A stretch of 64,000 bases of DNA, from assembly GCA_922989275.2 (NCBI GenBank), contig OV277872.1, positions 33,025,619 through 33,089,618 on the forward strand, given 5' to 3'. Source of the DNA: Gari tellinella (Eukaryota > Mollusca > Bivalvia > Cardiida > Psammobiidae). Each line of letters begins with the position of its first letter. Position 1 is the first letter of the stretch. Under the pieces are notes generated by a model. It did not search any database, was not told where the DNA came from, and saw only the letters and a list, made by a program, of their open reading frames with translations. Of the stretch, positions 58,515 to 64,000 are shown one piece after another. The translations under genes were made by a program, and so were the position numbers.

Positions 58515-59156
58515 ACTCAATCACTTAAAGGTTATTAGTTAGTTTAGGTCTGACCATATATGTGTTGTATGTAATATGAGGTGATGACCAAGTTGTTATA
58601 GGAATATTGTTGGTTTGTCGTGGAATGATAAAACTTTTTTGTTTTCAACAGTCAAGACAAGTTGAGGTTTTTCGGTCCCTAATGGCACTACGGGGACATG
58701 AGCCTTTGGCAAAGTTTTGTATAAGCCTCTCATTCAAAGATTGTCTTTAATTTCTAAGACAGCTAAACTGGTTAGGCAGGCTGAAAGTAAAGCAGAAATC
58801 TCCCTTGGGTATGAAGATACTTTTTCAATTGCTTTCTAGACAGGGTAGAAGCATGAACATTCATATCTATCAGGAGAAGATACAGACCTGAAAAGCATTT
58901 CTCCAGATAATAGGGTTCAGAGAAGTTACACTAATATTGTGTCCCAAATTACTGTATGTACAATTTCCCCCCATGATTTGTTTTGAAATTGCTTTTCTTT
59001 TCAACAAATTAAACTTGCAATTTTTTAAGAACTGTAAACTCATCATGTAACATATATAATTTTAAGCATTAAGGCATTGCTTCATCTTACCAGTGGTGTG
59101 AACTGAATCGTCAGAATTGTTGGGTATCAAAAGTTATTTTGTATAACAAAAAAACT
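58515..59156. other. No gene
   Basis: Unrecognised AT-rich sequence, with one weak B/A core fragment at 58770-58800. The DLAT 3' UTR may end before here. Confidence 0.45.
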
Positions 59157-59157
59157 A

Positions 59158-59700
59158 CAGTAATATTTCTCTATAAGGACAACTAAAACAAAGCCTAATT
59201 GATCATATATAAGACTGGCGACAGCCTAAAGCAAGGTGACAGTAAAGCTCCTTTAGGAGCTTTCTGTTTACTGAGACCTTACTTTAAGCAGTCACATGTG
59301 TTCAACACCAGCTAATTAACACAAATTTGTCTTCCATGTCACACATTAATCATGATACACAATATCATATGCTGTATGATATGTACATTTGTACATCATA
59401 TATATTAAAGTTGAAAAAGCTCTTAAATGTACAGAAACAGTCATGTTTACAATATGTTTACGGATATGAAAGAACGCAATAATATTTGAAACTTGTTATT
59501 TCATGTTTTGACTACAAAGAAACACTAATTACAGTAAAACCTCTCTATTACAAGCACTAAAATAAAGGCGAATTGATTGTACAAAAGCAAGTGACAGCTT
59601 AAATCAAAGTAGCAGTCAATCAGAAAGCTCCTTAGATGTATTTCATTGTCATAGCAACAGTGTGTCTACCAGTATTTAAAAAATGGCATGTATAAATATC
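59158..59700. repeat. Two family B elements, both damaged
   Basis: 59158-59340 (core AAAGCTCCTTTAGGAGCTTT) and 59533-59700 (starts CAGTAAAACCTCTCTATTAC; right half lost). Confidence 0.75.
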
Positions 59701-59753
59701 TGAAATTGATTTGTATTATTTATGGAAATGTCATTTTGAGTCTTTAATGCATT

Positions 59754-59963
59754 GAACCCTAGCGGCAAGTGTACTCATCATTTACAAACAGTGTACCTGT
59801 GAGGATTACACTTGTCCTATGCAAACAGTGTAGACCCTGATCAGGGTCTACACTGTCTGTCATTTTGAAATTTACTGTTAAAATTAACCCTAAATAGTCA
59901 AAAATGGACCAGACTTACTGAAATTGGAATTGTCCATTAAAAGTTTCAGGGGTGAATGAGTTA
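59754..59963. repeat. Foldback element, family C (inverted)
   Basis: The core is shortened to GTAGACCCTGATCAGGGTCT: the GAGGGCTCC stem is deleted symmetrically from both arms. Confidence 0.8.
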
Positions 59964-60480
59964 AAGTCAGATCTTGACCATTGTTAAGTATATATCTTAG
60001 TAAATTTATTGCAGCCCCTCAAAAGAAGCTTTGCTTTTGGGCTTTAAGGCAGGTAACTGCTTAAAGCTAGATCTATAAAGGTAAAGCAGAAAACTCTCTG
60101 TAACACTCTGTCTTGCTCTATTTCTTTACTATTGTCGCATTGTTATAGATGATAATTTGTATGAATGTTTGGTATATTGGGATTTCCCTATAATATAAAA
60201 AGAACAGTGTATTAAGAACAAACTACTATACTGTACTGATAGTAGTAATTTAATTATAAATTTATACAAATATTTATTAGAGCTTTAAAATAGCTAACAA
60301 CTATGCATAACATTCAATTCTTCTTATCTGTTATAGTATATGACATTAGCTTACATTACGAGAGATGTGTTAAGTCTGATGTACTCGTAAATCGAAAAAA
60401 GCCACTTGAGAAACTTGTAACACCAAAATTATGTTCAGAAACTCAGTAAAAGACAATTCTATACTGGACTTAGTAAAGCA
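59964..60480. other. No gene
   Basis: AT-rich, with a weak B-like fragment at 60045-60110. Confidence 0.45.
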
Positions 60481-60481
60481 G

Positions 60482-61010
60482 GGCCCCGTTTCATAAAATT
60501 TCGTACGACAAATGTTGTCGTAAGCCAGATTATAAAAGCCTCAATTATTATTTGTATCTCTACTTGATCCTGTCTTGTGACATCTCTTTGGAATCGTCTT
60601 GAAAAGACGATTCCAAAGAGACGTCACAAGACAGGATTAGATACAGAAATTAAATGTGTTAAAAAGTCTTGACTTACGATCGTTTTTGTCGTACGAAGTT
60701 TTATGAAACGGGCCCCAGAATGCTCCAATAGGAACTTTCTGCATTGCTTTTGTTCTGCATTAACCCTTTACTCCATAGCGGATTTCTGGTATTGAATATA
60801 GATGACCACTTAAAGCAGGTTGAAAGTAAAGCAGTATGCACCTGAAGGCGCATTCTACTTTACTTTCAGCCTGCTTTAAGCTAGTATCTGCTAGAATATA
60901 GAAAATATTTCTATTAAATGTATTCATGACTGTATAAATTGGAACAATTTTCTTCAGTGCAGGAATAAATTAGAAGCATAAAAAGGCGTATTTATGGGGT
61001 AATGGGTTAA
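60482..61010. repeat. Family I and family A elements
   Basis: Family I at 60482-60715 with a perfect arm pair around CGTCTTGAAAAGACG; family A at 60761-61010. Confidence 0.85.
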
Positions 61011-61080
61011 GCAGTGATTCATCTTCAGAATTCTGCATGATTCTTCAAAGAATGCCAGCAGAACAGTTTTGATTTAAATA

Positions 61081-61503
61081 CAGTAAAACCTCTCATTTAC
61101 AACCACTAAAATGAGGGCTAATTGAGTGTTTGAAAACAGGTGACAGATTAAAGCAAGGTGATTGTAAAACAGAAGGCTTCCTAAGTAGCATTTCGTTCTG
61201 CAATCACCTTGCTTTAAGCCTCCACCTGTATTAAACACCTGAGTATTTTGTATGCTGGGTAATATTTGGCGGCCATTTTAAAATGTCATCTGTAGTGGGT
61301 ATAAATCAAATATTTGCAAAATATTATAGCAGTTTCTGATAGAATATTGAGTCTTTTTTATTGACTAAGCTGCAAACAGTTTTGATCTCAGAGCAGGTCC
61401 CACAATGTGGGGCCTGATCTGAGATCAACACTGTTTGCCTAGAGGTACACCTAAAAGTGTATCCCGCATAAAATGTGTAATGGTCTGATAGAGAGGTTTT
61501 ACT
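61081..61503. repeat. Family B element with a nested family H element
   Basis: B left part to about 61245 (starts CAGTAAAACCTCTCATTTAC), H inverted at 61247-61483, then the B right end GAGAGGTTTTACTT. Confidence 0.8.
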
Positions 61504-61638
61504 TTATTATTCTCCTGATTGGGCTAAAGATTAAAAATTTCTCATGTTTAAAAGTCGCTGTGACCTAAATGACCACTGCTACAGATGTCAAGCATCGGAT
61601 GATTGCAATATGAACAGTATTCTAAACTCTAGCATATA

Positions 61639-61988
61639 CAGTGAAACCCCTCTAAACCGGACATGTGTGGGGACAACAAAAATGTCCGGTTTAGAGGGGT
61701 TTCCGGTTTAGAGGGGTTTTGACTTGTTTCTAGTATGAAAGATAGCTGACCACTTCAAGCATCTTGAAAGTAAAGCAGAATGCGCCTGAAGGCGCATTCT
61801 GCTTTACTTTCAAGATGCTTAAAGCTTTTATCTGCTAGAATGTACAAACTTTTTTCTTCAGTGTAAGAATAAACCAAAGACGTAAAAATTTGTATTTATG
61901 GTGTAATGGGTTAAAATAAAGAAGAGTTTTTGTCCGGTTTAGAGAGAATTCCGGTATTTAGAGGTTCCGGTTTAGAGGGGTTTCACTG
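61639..61988. repeat. Pogo-like TA-flanked repeat with a nested family A core
   Basis: Ends CAGTGAAACCCCTCTAAACC and GGTTTAGAGGGGTTTCACTG, TA duplicated at 61637-61638 and 61989-61990. Inside, 61722-61915 is a family A copy with an altered arm (GCATCTTGAAAGTAAAG inverted exactly on the other side). Confidence 0.85.
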
Positions 61989-62210
61989 TAAATGCACAAT
62001 TCCTTAGATAGTTAACTCTTTCAACACTGAACACCTGTTATTCAAACCTTTACAAACAGTTTGTATCCTTATCAGTTTGTCACTCAAATCTTCTATATGT
62101 AGATGAAATATAAAGAAGACTGCTCCAAAGCAGACATTGGTTTTATATTGTTGAAATGGGTAATCCTTTCAAAAGAGTGAGACCTTTCCTTCATAGCGTA
62201 GTTTCACTGC

Positions 62211-62462
62211 TTAACCCTTTCCCCACAGAAGCGCCTTTTAGCACATTTAGTTTATTTCACCACTAAAGAAAAAAGTACCGATTTATATAGTCATGTTCAT
62301 GAACCATAAGAAATATTTTCTAAAACCTAGAAGGTGGAAGCTTAAAGAAGGCTGAAAGTAAAGCAGAATGCGCCATAAGGCACATTCTGCTTTTCTTTTT
62401 ACCTGCTCTAAGCAGTCACCTGTCTTCAAAACTTGAACCAGGCTATGGGGTAATGGGTTAAG
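62211..62462. repeat. Foldback element, family A (inverted)
   Basis: Complete; core GAATGCGCCATAAGGCACATTC. Confidence 0.8.
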
Positions 62463-62730
62463 ACAGGTGCTTGCTCAAAGCAGACTGAAAGTTTAAGCAG
62501 CAAGCTCTAGATTGATATTTCTGCTTTAAACAGCTACCTGTCAAAATGTATGAAATATTCCTTTCAAGTCTTTCTCAGAACATATGCATGAAAATGCTAT
62601 TATCTATAGAATAGCTATAGGTATTTCTATGATGGCAATAGTAAACCCTTTACCCCATAGCTGGTTTTTAGTATTGAAGACAGGCAAGCTCTTGATCCAT
62701 TACCCAATAGCTTTTTGACAGGCGGTCACT

Positions 62731-62979
62731 TGACCCTTTGAACCCTAGTCACGCCTATAGGCGTCCTTTTCAAACAGTGTCCATGTGAAGAGTATACTTG
62801 TACTGTGCAAACAGTGAAGACCCAGATCAGAGGGCTCCGAAAGGAGCCCTCTGATCTGGGTCTTCACTGTTTGTCATAATGCCAATCACTGACAAAAACA
62901 ACCCTGAAAAGTCAGATATGGACTGGACTAAAATGGAAACTGGAATTGTCCATTTAAAGTTTCAGGGAGGAAAGAGTTA
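62731..62979. repeat. Foldback element, family C (inverted)
   Basis: Full copy, core GGCTCCGAAAGGAGCC; ends with GTTTCAGGGAGGAAAGAGTT. Confidence 0.88.
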
Positions 62980-62989
62980 AAACATGCTA

Positions 62990-63190
62990 AAATCATATTA
63001 GCATTTTGCTTTGCTTCACTTCTAGCCTGCTTCAAGCTACCATCTGATAGGATATAGAAAATATTTCTTATGGTATATATTCATGACTGTATGAAAAGGA
63101 ACAATTTTCTCAGAAAAGGAAGAAATAAAAGGCTTAAAAAGCATATTTATAGGGTAATGTGTTAAAAGTTACAGGGGCGAATGAGTTAAG
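62990..63190. repeat. Partial family A element
   Basis: Right half with the core arm TTTTGCTTTGCTTCACTTCT and the tail to GGGTAATGTGTTAAAA. Confidence 0.65.
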
Positions 63191-63411
63191 GTATTGAAGC
63201 AGTGTTAAATCTCTTATTCTGTACACTTTGTTTGATAGTAAGTGCTACTTTGTTGTTGATTTTATTTATTTTACATATTGAATGGACTATGATTCAACGC
63301 TCTAATGGTTGCACATCTTTAAAGAGATTTCAACTGTTCTGACTTATTGAATAAAATAATTGGAATCATTATTTGCTTGATTTGTTTTTATTACACATGA
63401 CCAAGTTTTAT

Positions 63412-63855
63412 TAGCTCACCTGGTGCCATGGTGAGCTATTTTGATCGTCCTGTGTCCGTTGTCTACACTTTCTTTTAACGACATCTCCCCCTAAACTACT
63501 TGATGAATTTCAACCTTATATGGTTATATCCTTATATGGTCCTCTTTAAAAGTTGTTCAAATAAATCAGGTCTGGTGCATATCTAGGTCACAGGAACTAA
63601 ATATATATTTTAGCTCACCTGGCAGGAAGTGCCAAGGTGAGCTTTTAGGATCGCTGAATGTCCGTTGTCCATCTGTGCTCACAAAATGATAGTTACGTGG
63701 CTAAAATTGTTTCCATACCCTAGACACATAATTGAAAAACATTAACCTGGCAGTTTCTTTTAACATTAACCTGGCCATTTCTTGTGACATTAACCTGGCC
63801 AGTTGTGGGACATAGGGGTAGGGTTATCCTCCAGCTCATTCTATTACAAAGTTAC
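63412..63855. repeat. Dispersed repeats of the TAGCTCACCTG type
   Basis: Two starts, TAGCTCACCTGGTGCCATGG (63413) and TAGCTCACCTGGCAGGAAGT (63613), each followed by GGTGAGCT and TGTCCGTTGTC. The second is followed by three short repeats ACATTAACCTGGCCA-like at 63740-63800. Confidence 0.7.
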
Positions 63856-64000
63856 TATTCATTTATGTGGCTAACCACACGTATTTTAACCACATAAAAG
63901 CGATACAATAAAGAAGGATATGGCCACTTAAATGAAGATTGTGGGTATGTCCGAGCGCACGAAAGGTCCTTTGTTTGGTAGGGAGAACAATAGATTCCAT

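Overview
This is eukaryotic, AT-rich, intron-rich DNA, most likely from a bivalve mollusc. The gene structures are animal-like. The dispersed repeat starting TAGCTCACCTG, the tRNA-derived SINEs and the crowd of small palindromic transposons resemble what I know of bivalve genomes. I cannot fix the species; a freshwater or marine heterodont bivalve is a guess.

Three protein-coding genes can be reconstructed exon by exon, with matching splice phases. (1) A C2H2 zinc-finger gene on the + strand, 4553-16682, has five coding exons and 944 codons. It has a Lys/Glu-rich N-terminus, ten zinc fingers and a Ser/Thr/Glu-rich tail with degenerate repeats. (2) A MORN2-like gene lies on the - strand, 19928 to at least 24595. 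Its stop codon and three 3'-most coding exons are found; the first exon is not. (3) A dihydrolipoamide acetyltransferase gene (DLAT, PDH E2) on the + strand, 32673-57695, is complete in eleven coding exons and 505 codons. It has a mitochondrial presequence, one lipoyl domain, a subunit-binding domain and the catalytic domain ending in the DHRxxDG motif. MORN2 and DLAT are arranged head to head around roughly 31-32.7 kb. The three genes share no obvious pathway.

Most of the remaining sequence is short foldback (MITE-like) elements in at least a dozen families. For this report: A (ends AACCCATTACCCCATA, core CAGAATGCGCC); B (ends CAGTAAAACCTCTC, core CAGAAAGCTCC); C (starts AACTCTTTCCTCCCTGAAAC, core CAGAGGGCTCC); D (GGGCTCCAGATAAGGGGAG, core AGAATCGTCTC); E (CAGTGGAGAAAACGTTATTC, core CAGACGCCGGG); F (CAGTGCTCCCTCTCTACAAC); G (AACCCTTAGCCTGCC, core GAGACGCCGAG); H (tail ATTACCCAGCATACAATGGG); I (GGGCCCCGTTTCATAAAA); K (CAGGGTTGCCATTTCTC); L (a 0.35-0.42 kb dispersed repeat); M (starts TTCTAACAC, 3' hairpin). 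Nearly all have a perfect or near-perfect palindrome at the centre, and the two arms change together from copy to copy. Every DLAT intron contains at least one foldback element. One E element sits inside a DLAT splice donor.

Other landmarks: a 3.1 kb minisatellite of 30-bp units at 11285-14431, apparently grown from one arm of a foldback; a decayed LINE reverse-transcriptase fragment near 3.5 kb; several tRNA-derived SINEs; a hAT-like element with an 8-bp target duplication at 28902-29692; and two large foldbacks (1.6 and 2.6 kb) in DLAT intron 1.
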